A program made the translations under genes and the position numbers. From positions 62,001 to 126,000 of the forward strand of contig JBGAQH010000004.1 in NCBI GenBank assembly GCA_044220875.1: a stretch of DNA of 64,000 nucleotides, read 5' to 3'. This document shows, in pieces, positions 8,230-16,822 of the stretch; the first letter of the stretch is position 1, and the number at the start of each line of letters is the position of its first letter. This stretch comes from JAEUIT01 sp044220875 (GTDB taxonomy: Bacteria > Planctomycetota > Phycisphaerae > Phycisphaerales > SM1A02). The notes beneath the pieces were generated by a model. It saw nothing but the letters and a program-made list of their open reading frames with translations. It ran no database searches and had not been told where the DNA came from.

Positions 8230-10587
8230 ATGCATCACCGATCCAGCCTTCTCCGCCGTTCGACCGTTGCCGCCACACTCGCGCTCGCCGCGCCGACGGC
8301 CCTCGCCGATGACCGCGACATCGCCGCCTACTTCGGCTTCGATGGCCTCGATGTCATCAAGATCGACAACAACGCCGGCCCCTTCATCGTCGCCGACATG
8401 AACGGCGACGGGCTCCTCGACATCGTCGTCGGCAACAACAGCAAGAGCCGCATCGAGGTCCACTACCAGAAGGCCGGGGCCAAGCCCACCGACGAGGTGC
8501 CGGCGCCGACCCGCATGAACGAGCTGCCCGAGCACTGGCGCTTCCGCCGCGAGACGGTGAGCGTCGGCCACCAGATCACCTCGATTCGGGCCCATGATTT
8601 CGACGGCGACGGACTCGTCGACCTGATCTACGCCGGTCAGCCGGGCACGATCGGATTCCTCCGCCAGACCAAGCCGGGCGTCTTCGAGCTTGCCCGCAAG
8701 ACCGCGGTGAAGAACCTCATGCCGCAGCCCGACGCCTTCGCCGTCGCCGACCTGATCGGGGACTCGAAGAAGGACGTGGCGGCGATCATCGGCGGGCGGC
8801 TCACGGTGTGGCCGCTCGACGGCACGACCCTCGGCGATGAGGTCCAGCTCGGCTCCTCGGGCGACCAGCTCGTGGCGATGGTGGTGGACGACTTCGACGG
8901 CAACGGCACGAACGACATCGTCGGCATCGCCCCCGACAGCCCGACGCCGGTGCGCATGTGGCTCAGCAGCGGCGACGCCGCGCACAAGGGCCTCGGCGCC
9001 CAGCTCCGCTTCGAGATGCCCCCGCTGGTCGAGGCGACCTCCGTGCACGTTCCCGGCATGACGGGCGCCGCCCTCGCCACGATCGAGCGGACGACGAAGC
9101 GAACGGTGGTCTACGACCTCAAGCCCGCCGACGTCGAATCGGCCGGCACGCGGGACGCGCCGCTCACGGTGTGGAGCTTCGCCGACCCCGGCAACCGCAA
9201 GCGTTCCGTGTCGGTGGTGGACGTCGACGGCGATGGGCTGCTCGACCTCCTCGCGACCAACACCCAGGACAACGCCGTCGCCCTCTTCCGGCAGGCGAAG
9301 GGCAAGGGACTGCAGCCGCCGGTGAACGCGCCGGCCTACGCCGACCTCGACTCGGTCGTTGCGGGCGGCAGCGCGTCCGGCCCCGCGGACATCTTCCTCC
9401 TCTCCGAGAAGGAGGGCGTCGTCGGACGCACCAAGTGGACCGCCGGCTCCTCGGGCGAGGGTTCGATCGGCTTCCCGCAGGCGCTCACGATCAGCGCCGG
9501 CCACGTGCCGGTGGTGCAGAGCCTTGTCACGCTCGACGAGGGCCCGCGCCTCGCGGTCGTCGCCAAGGACGGCCGCAACTACGTCCTTGATCTCGTCGCC
9601 CTCGACGGATCGCCGCTCAAGGAGCCGATCAAGCTCGGTTCGCTCGCCAAGCAGCCCGATGCGATCGTCGCCCTCGACGCCGATCAGGACGGCAAGACCG
9701 ACATCCTGCTCTTCACCGCCGACAAGCCGATGATCATGCTCCATCGGAGCCATGACAAGGAAGGCTACGACACGCGCGAGAGCAAGGACATGGGCCAGTT
9801 CGGTCTCGTGCAGGCGGCCAACGACCAGAACACCGCGTCGCTCGACGTCGACGGCGACGGCAAGGCCGAACTCTTGGTCGCCGACAAGAACTTCATCCGC
9901 GCCCTTCGATACGAGGAGAAGCCCGCGGCCGGCGCGAGCCCCGGCTGGCAGGTCGTTCGCCAGATCAACGCCGATCGCGGCGATGCCAAGCTCGTCTCGC
10001 TTGCCGCGATGCCCGCCCGCAATGGCTCGCCGGCGCGGCTGGTCGCGAGCGACCGCGAGAACTCCTCGCTCCTCCTCTTCGCCGCGAAGGACGGCGCTTG
10101 GCAGCAGACCGATGCCCTCACCGTCAGCGGCTTCAAGTTCTCTGCGATCCGCGTCGGAGCGCTCTCCGGCGACGGCAAGGAGGACATCCTCGCCCTCGGC
10201 GACGATGGCTTCGCGATCGCCCGCCTGAGCGGCCAGCGCCTCAAGCTCAACGAGATCGCGGCCTGGCGTTCCGACTCGCAGCGGCGCACCCACCACGAGC
10301 TCGTCGTCGGCGACGTCAATGGCGACAGGCACGTCGACCTCATCGCCCTCGACGCCGCCGAGCAGATGGCCGAGATCCTGACCTTCTCCGACGCCCACCG
10401 GCTGCTCTACGGGACCAGCTTCAAGGTCTTCGAGAGCCGCATGTTCTCCGGGGGAGAGCCGCGCGAGTTTGAGCCGTCGATGGGGGTGATCGCCGACCTC
10501 ACCGGCGACGGTGCCGACGACCTCCTCCTCCTCTGCCACGATCGCCTGCTGCTCTATCCCCAGTCGACCAAGCCCGCGGGCAAGTAA
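8230..10587 (+). CDS. Secreted FG-GAP/VCBS repeat protein
   Basis: 785 residues from the ATG at 8230, chosen because it begins a clean signal peptide (MHHRSSLLRRSTVAATLALA, cleavage near ALAD); an upstream start at 8182 would bury it. At least nine calcium-binding-like FG-GAP motifs run through the protein: DMNGDGLLD, DFDGDGLVD, DFDGNGTND, DVDGDGLLD, DADQDGKTD, DVDGDGKAE, LSGDGKED, DVNGDRHVD and DLTGDGADD. This predicts an integrin-alpha-like beta-propeller exported to the periplasm or surface. No catalytic domain is visible. It lies 92 bases upstream of the PhoX-like gene on the same strand. Confidence 0.88.
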   Translation: MHHRSSLLRRSTVAATLALAAPTALADDRDIAAYFGFDGLDVIKIDNNAGPFIVADMNGDGLLDIVVGNNSKSRIEVHYQKAGAKPTDEVPAPTRMNELPEHWRFRRETVSVGHQITSIRAHDFDGDGLVDLIYAGQPGTIGFLRQTKPGVFELARKTAVKNLMPQPDAFAVADLIGDSKKDVAAIIGGRLTVWPLDGTTLGDEVQLGSSGDQLVAMVVDDFDGNGTNDIVGIAPDSPTPVRMWLSSGDAAHKGLGAQLRFEMPPLVEATSVHVPGMTGAALATIERTTKRTVVYDLKPADVESAGTRDAPLTVWSFADPGNRKRSVSVVDVDGDGLLDLLATNTQDNAVALFRQAKGKGLQPPVNAPAYADLDSVVAGGSASGPADIFLLSEKEGVVGRTKWTAGSSGEGSIGFPQALTISAGHVPVVQSLVTLDEGPRLAVVAKDGRNYVLDLVALDGSPLKEPIKLGSLAKQPDAIVALDADQDGKTDILLFTADKPMIMLHRSHDKEGYDTRESKDMGQFGLVQAANDQNTASLDVDGDGKAELLVADKNFIRALRYEEKPAAGASPGWQVVRQINADRGDAKLVSLAAMPARNGSPARLVASDRENSSLLLFAAKDGAWQQTDALTVSGFKFSAIRVGALSGDGKEDILALGDDGFAIARLSGQRLKLNEIAAWRSDSQRRTHHELVVGDVNGDRHVDLIALDAAEQMAEILTFSDAHRLLYGTSFKVFESRMFSGGEPREFEPSMGVIADLTGDGADDLLLLCHDRLLLYPQSTKPAGK

Positions 10588-10667
10588 GGGAGCGCCGCCC
10601 ATCCGGCACTCGCGAATCCTCGCGAGAACTTCACGCACGCGGGCTCGCGGAGGATCGCCCACTCGGC

Positions 10668-10673
10668 GAGAAT
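10668..10673 (+). promoter_or_regulatory. -10-like GAGAAT just before PhoX start
   Basis: GAGAAT ends six bases before the GTG at 10680, the spacing expected for a leaderless transcript. The match to TATAAT is four of six. Confidence 0.3.
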
Positions 10674-10679
10674 TCCGGC

Positions 10680-12083
10680 GTGACCCTCTCGCGCCGCGAC
10701 TTTCTCGCCAGCTCGGCCGGCGCGATCGCGTTCGCGGCTCTTGCCCGCGCGGCGCGGGCCAACGCGCCGATTCAGGACGGGCTCGCGCCGACGACGGCGC
10801 AGCGCTTTCGCGGGCCGCTCGCCCTGCCGCCCGGATTCACGCAGTCGGTCTTCTCGCTCACCGGCGAGGCCATGGATGACGGGCTCCTCGTCCCGGGGAA
10901 GCACGACGGCATGGGCGCGTTCGACGGCGGCGGCGGCAAGGTGCTCCTCGTCCGCAATCACGAGATCGATCCGGCGATGGGCGTGGCGCTCGGGGCGTTT
11001 GGCGCGAAGCTCGAGCGACTCGCGAAGGTGGACCCGCTTCGCATCTATGACCGCGGCGCGAAGGGCATCCCCTGCCTCGGCGGCACGACGACGATCCTTT
11101 ACGACCCGAAGACGCAGCGCGTCGAGCGGCAGCATCTCTCGCTCACCGGGACGGCGGTGAACTGCGCCGGCGGCCGCACGCCGTGGGGCACCTGGATCAC
11201 CTGCGAGGAGTGCACCTATCGCACCGACGCGAAGGTCTTCGCCAAGGACCACGGCTATTGCTTCGAGGTGCCTGCGTCGATCGACGCGGGGCTGATCGAG
11301 CCCACGCCGATTCCCGGGCTCGGGCGCTTCAAGCACGAGGCGGTCGCGGTCGATCCGAAGGGCTCGATCGTCTATCTCACGGAAGACCTCGGCGACAGCT
11401 CGCTCTACCGGTTCCTGCCGCGCACGCCGGGAAAGCTCGTCGACGGCGGGCGACTGCAGGCCCTCGTCGCCATCGACCGGCCGAGCGTCGACACCCGCAA
11501 CTGGCCCGAGCTTGACGCCAAGGGAATCGCCAAGGGTCCGCCGATCATCACGGTGCGGATGGGCGATCGCCTCGCCGTGCGCTGGATCGATCTCGACGAC
11601 GTCGAGGCGCCGAAGGATGACCTCCGCAAGCGCTCCTTCGCCCAAGGCGCGATGCGCTTCGCCCGCTGCGAGGGCATCTGGCACACCGGCGAGGCCGTCT
11701 ACGTCGCGGCGACGACCGGCGGACCGAACGCCCTCGGTCAGCTGTGGCGTTACGTGCCGAGTCCGCACGAGGGCACCGCGGCCGAGGCGACGGCGCCGGC
11801 CTCGATCGAACTCTTCGTCGAAAGCCACGACGCGAGCACGCTCAAGAACTGCGACAACCTCTGCGCAGCGCCGTGGGGCGACCTCTTCGTCTGCGAGGAC
11901 GGCGCCGGCCGCGACGGCATCGTCCGCGTTCGCCCCAACGGCGAGGTCCATCGTTTCGCGCTCAACGTCACCAACGACAGCGAGCTCGCGGGCGTCTGCT
12001 TCTCGCCCGACGGCGCGACGCTCTTCGTGAACATCCAGGACCCGGGGATGACGATCGCGATCCAAGGACCTTGGGAGCGATAG
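10680..12083 (+). CDS. Tat-exported PhoX/DUF839-family protein
   Basis: 467 residues, GTG start. The N-terminus MTLSRRDFLASSAG carries a twin-arginine export motif (SRRDFL, residues 4-9) followed by a hydrophobic Ala-rich core. The rest matches the DUF839/PhoX family of predicted beta-propeller phosphatases: VRNHEIDP, NCAGGRTPWGTWITCEE, GRFKHEAVAVDP, VYLTEDLGDSSLYRF, and a C-terminal SPDGATLFVNIQDPG. PhoX enzymes are calcium/iron alkaline phosphatases that fold before export, which fits the Tat signal. Phosphatase activity here is inferred, since many DUF839 proteins are uncharacterised. It converges on the TlpA-like gene across a strong hairpin. Confidence 0.88.
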   Translation: MTLSRRDFLASSAGAIAFAALARAARANAPIQDGLAPTTAQRFRGPLALPPGFTQSVFSLTGEAMDDGLLVPGKHDGMGAFDGGGGKVLLVRNHEIDPAMGVALGAFGAKLERLAKVDPLRIYDRGAKGIPCLGGTTTILYDPKTQRVERQHLSLTGTAVNCAGGRTPWGTWITCEECTYRTDAKVFAKDHGYCFEVPASIDAGLIEPTPIPGLGRFKHEAVAVDPKGSIVYLTEDLGDSSLYRFLPRTPGKLVDGGRLQALVAIDRPSVDTRNWPELDAKGIAKGPPIITVRMGDRLAVRWIDLDDVEAPKDDLRKRSFAQGAMRFARCEGIWHTGEAVYVAATTGGPNALGQLWRYVPSPHEGTAAEATAPASIELFVESHDASTLKNCDNLCAAPWGDLFVCEDGAGRDGIVRVRPNGEVHRFALNVTNDSELAGVCFSPDGATLFVNIQDPGMTIAIQGPWER

Positions 12084-12110
12084 CGAAGGGCGAAGGACCG
12101 CACAACGACA

Positions 12111-12147
12111 GCGACCGGCGCGGGCCGTGGGGCCGCGCGCCGGTCGC
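12111..12147. terminator. Bidirectional hairpin between PhoX-like and TlpA-like genes
   Basis: GCGACCGGCGCG (12111-12122) pairs perfectly with CGCGCCGGTCGC (12136-12147) across a 13-base loop, between two convergent genes. No marked T-run follows. Confidence 0.7.
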
Positions 12148-12186
12148 GCCGTTCGTCATCGGGGCTGGATTCCGATTGGGTCCCGA

Positions 12187-13530
12187 TCAGCCCTTGTTCT
12201 TCCGCGCCAGCGCCTTCTCGATCGAAGCCCTGAGCGCCTCGCCGCGGACGCTGTCGCCGGTGGCGAGGATCTCGCCGGTGTCGCCGTCCACGAGGAACGC
12301 CTGCGGAATCGAGAAGATCCCGTACTGCTGGGCGATCGCGGCCTTCCAGCCGCCGCCGTCGTAGATCTGCGGCCAGGTCATCTTTGCCTTCTCCATCGTC
12401 GAGGCGATCTTCTCCTCGGCCTTCTCGTTGTCGAGGGTGACGGCGAGGATTTCAAAGCCCTTGTCGTGGAACTTGCCGAAGGACTCGACGACGTTGGGCA
12501 TCTCGGCCATGCAGGGCCCGCACCAGGTCGCCCAGAAGTCGAGCAGCACGATCTTGCCCTTGTAGTCGGTGGGGAAGTGAACGGGCTTGCCGTTCATCAT
12601 CGTGGCATCGAACGCGAGGACCGACTTGCCGACCCCGAGGTCGGGCGGCGGGAGAATCTCCTTCACGACCTTGTCCGACTTCACCGCGCGAAGGGTGAGT
12701 CCGTCGGCGCTGAGGCCGCTGAGCTCGTAGACGGTGCCGCCGATGTTGAAGGGCTCGTTGACGGCGAAGCTCTCGCCGCGGCGATCGAACTTGCCGTTGC
12801 CGTTCACGTCGATGAGGAGGTTGACCTGCGACTTCTCCGCCTCGGCGTCCTTCTTGGCGTCCTTGGCGTCCGGCTTGGCTTCCGGTTTGGCGTCCTTCTT
12901 GGGCTCCGTCTCGCGCCGCGACGCGCCGCTCAGATCGCCGGTGGTCATCATGTCGTCCAGCATGACGTCATAGACCTTGTCGCCGACGGCGAGCTTGCCG
13001 CTCACGCCGTAGTCGCGATAGAAGAGGAGCGTCGACTTGAGCTGCTCCCGTCCCGGATCGGTCTTGTCGAACCGGTAGGCGCTGATGTGGCCCTTCACCC
13101 CCTCGCCGGCCCCGAGCATGATCGAGAAGCCGCCGTTGTAGGTCGTGTACTCCTTGCCGTCGCGGCCGGGTCCCTTCTTTGCGGTCCACTCCGTCGCGCC
13201 ATCGTTGGTCAGGTCGCCGTCGCCGTTGGAGTCAACGTAGAGTTTCGCAGGCGCTCCCTCGGGCTCGTCGAGGATCACGTGATAAGTCCGTCCCTTCGCG
13301 CCAGGCACGCCGAGCACGCCATACAGCGGCGCCTTCAGCCCTTCGGGCACCTTCTTCAGCGTTTCGGGCTTCGCGTCCGAGAGCGCCGTGCGCTGCGGCA
13401 TGTAGCCGCCGATTTTCTGGCTGGCCCCGCTCTCCATGAACGAGAGCTTGGTCCCCTCACCCGCCGCCATGGCGGAAGCGTGCGTGAGCGAGGTGATGAG
13501 CGACAACGAAACGGCGAACGTGGCGAGCAT
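12187..13530 (-). CDS. Secreted TlpA-like thioredoxin-fold protein
   Basis: 447 residues. The N-terminal signal peptide MLATFAVSLSLITSLTHASA is preceded by a good ribosome binding site (GTAGGAG, eight bases upstream). The long middle part, unique to this protein type, carries two EF-hand-like loops (VDSNGDGDL and IDVNGNGKF) and a Lys/Ala/Asp/Pro-rich linker of repeating KPDAK-type units around residues 215-240. The C-terminal thioredoxin domain has the redox motif WCGPC with Cys337 and Cys340, in FWATWCGPCMAEMP, and the cis-Pro SIPQ. It probably reduces disulfides or serves cytochrome maturation in the periplasm. It follows the M48 gene by 66 bases on the same strand. Confidence 0.9.
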   Translation of the reverse strand: MLATFAVSLSLITSLTHASAMAAGEGTKLSFMESGASQKIGGYMPQRTALSDAKPETLKKVPEGLKAPLYGVLGVPGAKGRTYHVILDEPEGAPAKLYVDSNGDGDLTNDGATEWTAKKGPGRDGKEYTTYNGGFSIMLGAGEGVKGHISAYRFDKTDPGREQLKSTLLFYRDYGVSGKLAVGDKVYDVMLDDMMTTGDLSGASRRETEPKKDAKPEAKPDAKDAKKDAEAEKSQVNLLIDVNGNGKFDRRGESFAVNEPFNIGGTVYELSGLSADGLTLRAVKSDKVVKEILPPPDLGVGKSVLAFDATMMNGKPVHFPTDYKGKIVLLDFWATWCGPCMAEMPNVVESFGKFHDKGFEILAVTLDNEKAEEKIASTMEKAKMTWPQIYDGGGWKAAIAQQYGIFSIPQAFLVDGDTGEILATGDSVRGEALRASIEKALARKNKG

Positions 13531-13596
13531 GCGATTCTCCTACGAAAGTTCGCCGAACGTATCACATCGCCACCAGGCACAGGAGCAGCGAATGCC

Positions 13597-15885
13597 CTAT
13601 TGGGAATCGGCCTGACGCTCGACGGAGGGACGCGCAATCACCGTTCCCGCAGTCGCTCGCCCCTGCGGCGACGCCCCGAAGGCCGCGGCCTCGACCTTCA
13701 GCACGGCGTGGATGAGCCGACCCGCCACGCGGTCACGGAAGTGATCGATGCCCTTGAGGGCGTTCCCTGCGGCGTCCGCGACGGCGCCGGGATCGGAGTC
13801 GGGGGGAAGCTCAGGCACCAGAACGTCGGCGACCGTCGCGCCTTCGCGCGAGGCGACCGTCCCGCCATGCGGGAACGGTGAGGGGATGCCGCCGAGGAGT
13901 TCGCGAAGGGCGGCCAGTCGCTTGCGAAGTTCGCGACTGCAGTCCATCGCGGCCTTCACCTGCTTCTCGCTCGGCTTTCCGCTGATTCCCTGGAGGATCG
14001 CCATGAGGACGCCTCGCTCCTCGGCGACGCGCAGGGCGGTGGCGTGCGCCCGACCGAGCGACGCAAGGACGGGCGCGTAGAGACGGACCGACGCCTCGAT
14101 GCGCTTGGCGTCGGCGTCGGACTCGATGGCGAGCCGCGCGCGTCCCCCCGGATGCGAGAGCATGCGCATCGCCCACTGCATTCGCTCAACACCGAGCCGC
14201 TCGGTCCGTTCGACATGCTCCCCCGCCGCGTCCGCTGCGATGCGACCCTGCTCCCGGCTCTCGGCAATCGACGCGGGCGATCCCTGAACGCCGAGCTGGG
14301 CGTGCGAGAACGTCAGGCCCGCGGTGCGCATTCGGTCGGCGAGGTCGGCGATGCGCACGCGCCCTGTTGCTGCGTCCCACTCGTCGGCGTAGGGCTTGAC
14401 GGCGCGGGCGGCCGCGATGTGTTCGCTCCGCACCGTCGCCCATCGCTGCAGCGCGGCCTCGACGTCCGTTACGGACTGCGGATGCGACTCCGTGAAGAGG
14501 AGTGCCCTTCGCGGGTGCAGCGGCATGCCGAAGTATCGCTCGACCGTGCGCACCGCGTTGTCGTCGGCCTTCGCGGCCGCGACGACTCCCTGCACCGGCA
14601 CCAGCGACATGCGGTCCATCACAGCGCCAAGCCGTTCGCGATACTCGGCGACTGTCGCGACCTTGGCGAGCGTCTCGAAGTGGCGGAAGAGCGCCGTTCC
14701 CGGCGCGTCGATCGCGATGATTCCCTCGCCGCCGACCTTGCGGGCCGCGGCGATGCGCTCCGATTGGCATGGATGGCTGTCGAAGAGCCCGGTCTTCTCG
14801 CTGTGGGCGGCCGATCGGATCCGCTCGACGGTGGTTGCATCAAACCGCTGCCGTTCCTCCGCCGCCAGGGCGCTCAGGTCGTCGGGGAGCTGCTGATGGG
14901 CGAGGTTCTCGATCACCCGATGCCGTGCGGCGCTGTCGGCCACGGCGAGCGCCGGCAGCGCCTGGGCGGTCGAGACGTAGGCCTTGACGCCGGCGATCGC
15001 GACCTCGGCGCGGTCGGCGTCATATTCCATCTGCCGGAGGAGCGAACTCACGACCAGCATCGCGAGGTGGGCGAGCAGCCAGAGCACGCGTCGCGAGAGC
15101 CAGACGCAGAGCCGCGCGAACTGGGCGGGCAGGATGATCCAGAACGAGTCGCCGCGGGCGCACTCGTCGAGCCAGAGGTCCAGCCGGTCGCGCCGATAGA
15201 CCGCCTCGAGGAGCCAGACGACCAGCCGTCGCACCGACCAGCTGATCCGCATCCCCGCCCCCTGCCGGAAGTGACCGAGCTCGTGGGCGACCACCCCTAA
15301 CATTTCGCGCAGCGTGAGCCCCTGGGCGAGCGGAAGGCCGATGCGGAGGATGAGCCCGCCGCGCTCGAGGCGGGCCGAGGCGTTGGCGTTGCAGTCAACC
15401 TCGATGGCGGCGGGCAGCGGCGAGCCGAGCGCCGCGGCGATCCGCTCGACGGCGCCGAAGACAGCCGGCTGGTCCTCGCGAGTCAGTGGCACCGGCCACG
15501 ACTCGCGGGTCCGCCGGGCGAAGAGCGGCTTCAGCATGAAGACGATGACGACGACGCCCGCCGCAATCGGCGTCGCATAGGCGAGCATCTGCAGGAGGTA
15601 GCCGCGTCCTCGGCCGCTGGCATACCCGCCAACTCCCGCAGGCTTCAGCAGCCACAGGTCGGCCGTCGCATGGAGGTAGACCGCCCAGCCCACCAGCGCG
15701 ATAAGGGCCAGATAGACGGCGATCACCAGCACGATGGTGGCCAGCGCCCCCATCGCCGCGAGCGCGTAGCCCGGGCTGACCGCGGCCGGGGCCACCGTCG
15801 CGCCGGGACGGAGGAGATCGTCGAGGCGCAGGCCGCGCCTGCCCTCGCCTGCCGATGGCGTCCTGTCCCCCGCGTCGTCAGCCAT
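13597..15885 (-). CDS. Integral-membrane M48-family zinc metalloprotease
   Basis: 762 residues from the ATG at 15885 (MADDAGDRTPSAG); the frame is open further upstream but nothing there looks conserved. Two membrane spans (about residues 42-72 and 100-120) precede the peptidase domain. The zinc site is HELGH at 201-205 with the third-ligand helix EYDAD at 287-291, the M48 pattern, and two more hydrophobic segments lie between them (about 248-282). The long C-terminal part (about 320-762) is helical and soluble and has no domain I recognise. M48 enzymes act in membrane-protein quality control. It is over twice the size of HtpX, which this window also encodes. Confidence 0.88.
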   Translation of the reverse strand: MADDAGDRTPSAGEGRRGLRLDDLLRPGATVAPAAVSPGYALAAMGALATIVLVIAVYLALIALVGWAVYLHATADLWLLKPAGVGGYASGRGRGYLLQMLAYATPIAAGVVVIVFMLKPLFARRTRESWPVPLTREDQPAVFGAVERIAAALGSPLPAAIEVDCNANASARLERGGLILRIGLPLAQGLTLREMLGVVAHELGHFRQGAGMRISWSVRRLVVWLLEAVYRRDRLDLWLDECARGDSFWIILPAQFARLCVWLSRRVLWLLAHLAMLVVSSLLRQMEYDADRAEVAIAGVKAYVSTAQALPALAVADSAARHRVIENLAHQQLPDDLSALAAEERQRFDATTVERIRSAAHSEKTGLFDSHPCQSERIAAARKVGGEGIIAIDAPGTALFRHFETLAKVATVAEYRERLGAVMDRMSLVPVQGVVAAAKADDNAVRTVERYFGMPLHPRRALLFTESHPQSVTDVEAALQRWATVRSEHIAAARAVKPYADEWDAATGRVRIADLADRMRTAGLTFSHAQLGVQGSPASIAESREQGRIAADAAGEHVERTERLGVERMQWAMRMLSHPGGRARLAIESDADAKRIEASVRLYAPVLASLGRAHATALRVAEERGVLMAILQGISGKPSEKQVKAAMDCSRELRKRLAALRELLGGIPSPFPHGGTVASREGATVADVLVPELPPDSDPGAVADAAGNALKGIDHFRDRVAGRLIHAVLKVEAAAFGASPQGRATAGTVIARPSVERQADSQ

Positions 15886-15978
15886 GCTCGTTCGCTCCGC
15901 GTGTCGTGCGTTCCTGTATCGATACCACGCGCGGCCCGAGAGCGGAATGCGAAAAAGGGAACTTCCGCCAAGACGCAA

Positions 15979-16713
15979 TCACTCGACGCGCCGCACGCGA
16001 TTGGTCGCCGAGGGCGCCGCGGTGCGGTCGGCGGTGGGCGTCCAGGTTTCGAGCACATACCCCTCCGCGTCGCGGTGGAGCTCGTCGTACCAGCCGTTGG
16101 CCCACGTGATTCGGGCCGCGTTCCGGCCGACGCTCGTCCAGCAGCCGTAGCGCCATTCGCCGATGCTCTTGAAGGCCATGCCGTCGGACTGGATGGCGAC
16201 GTAGATCGTGGCCGGATCGCCGGGCAGGACTCCGCGCATCTGCCACACGCCGAGGAACTCGGTCGTTGCGTCCTTGATCTGCACCGCCTTGCCGTAGGTC
16301 CGCGGCGCTCCGTTGGGGTCGTCCCCCGGCCCCCAGGCCCGCTCTTCGATCCCCAGCGGGCCGTTGGCGAGTTGGTCGATCCAACCGTTGCTCCATTCGA
16401 TGAGGGCGCGGCCGCCGACGATCGACCAGGTTCCACGCTCGCCGATGGCTCCGGTCGGCCCTCCCGACCAGGTGCTGACGGCGTGACCGTCGGCGGCAAG
16501 CCGGACGTTGAACGTGGAGTTGCGGGCGTCGGTGAGGGCCCAGACGCCGACGAGCGCATCATGGGTCAGAGGCGGTGCATCACTGGCCGCTCCGTGCGGA
16601 CGGCCCGCGGTCATCCCGTCCGAGCGGGCGGTCGGGCTGGGACCGCATCCGGTGAGCGGGGCGAGCGTCATGGCGACGAGAAGGCACGAGAAGATCGACA
16701 GGGGCGATCGCAT
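15979..16713 (-). CDS. Lipoprotein of unknown function
   Basis: 244 residues from the ATG at 16713, which begins a lipoprotein signal: MRSPLSIFSCLLVAMTLAPL then the lipobox LTGC with Cys23. The mature part holds two similar units of about 80 residues, each opening with a GVWALTDA or GVWQMRGV strand and ending in an ALIEWSNGWIDQL or ARITWANGWYDEL segment. This looks like an internal duplication of a small beta domain. No enzyme motif is visible. It lies 93 bases upstream of the M48 gene, same strand, so the pair could be co-transcribed. Confidence 0.8.
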   Translation of the reverse strand: MRSPLSIFSCLLVAMTLAPLTGCGPSPTARSDGMTAGRPHGAASDAPPLTHDALVGVWALTDARNSTFNVRLAADGHAVSTWSGGPTGAIGERGTWSIVGGRALIEWSNGWIDQLANGPLGIEERAWGPGDDPNGAPRTYGKAVQIKDATTEFLGVWQMRGVLPGDPATIYVAIQSDGMAFKSIGEWRYGCWTSVGRNAARITWANGWYDELHRDAEGYVLETWTPTADRTAAPSATNRVRRVE

Positions 16714-16822
16714 GGAGTGGTCCGGGGAGTGGCACGCAACGCCCTCGACGGATGCGGGGCATGCGGCAGGCGCGAGCGACTTGTACCACGGCGCTGCGCG
16801 CGAGCCAACGCGATGCGCGCGG

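Noticed and set aside
7864..10662. 932-codon open frame antisense to the FG-GAP gene
   Set aside because: Same cause; the sense frame carries nine FG-GAP motifs and a signal peptide.
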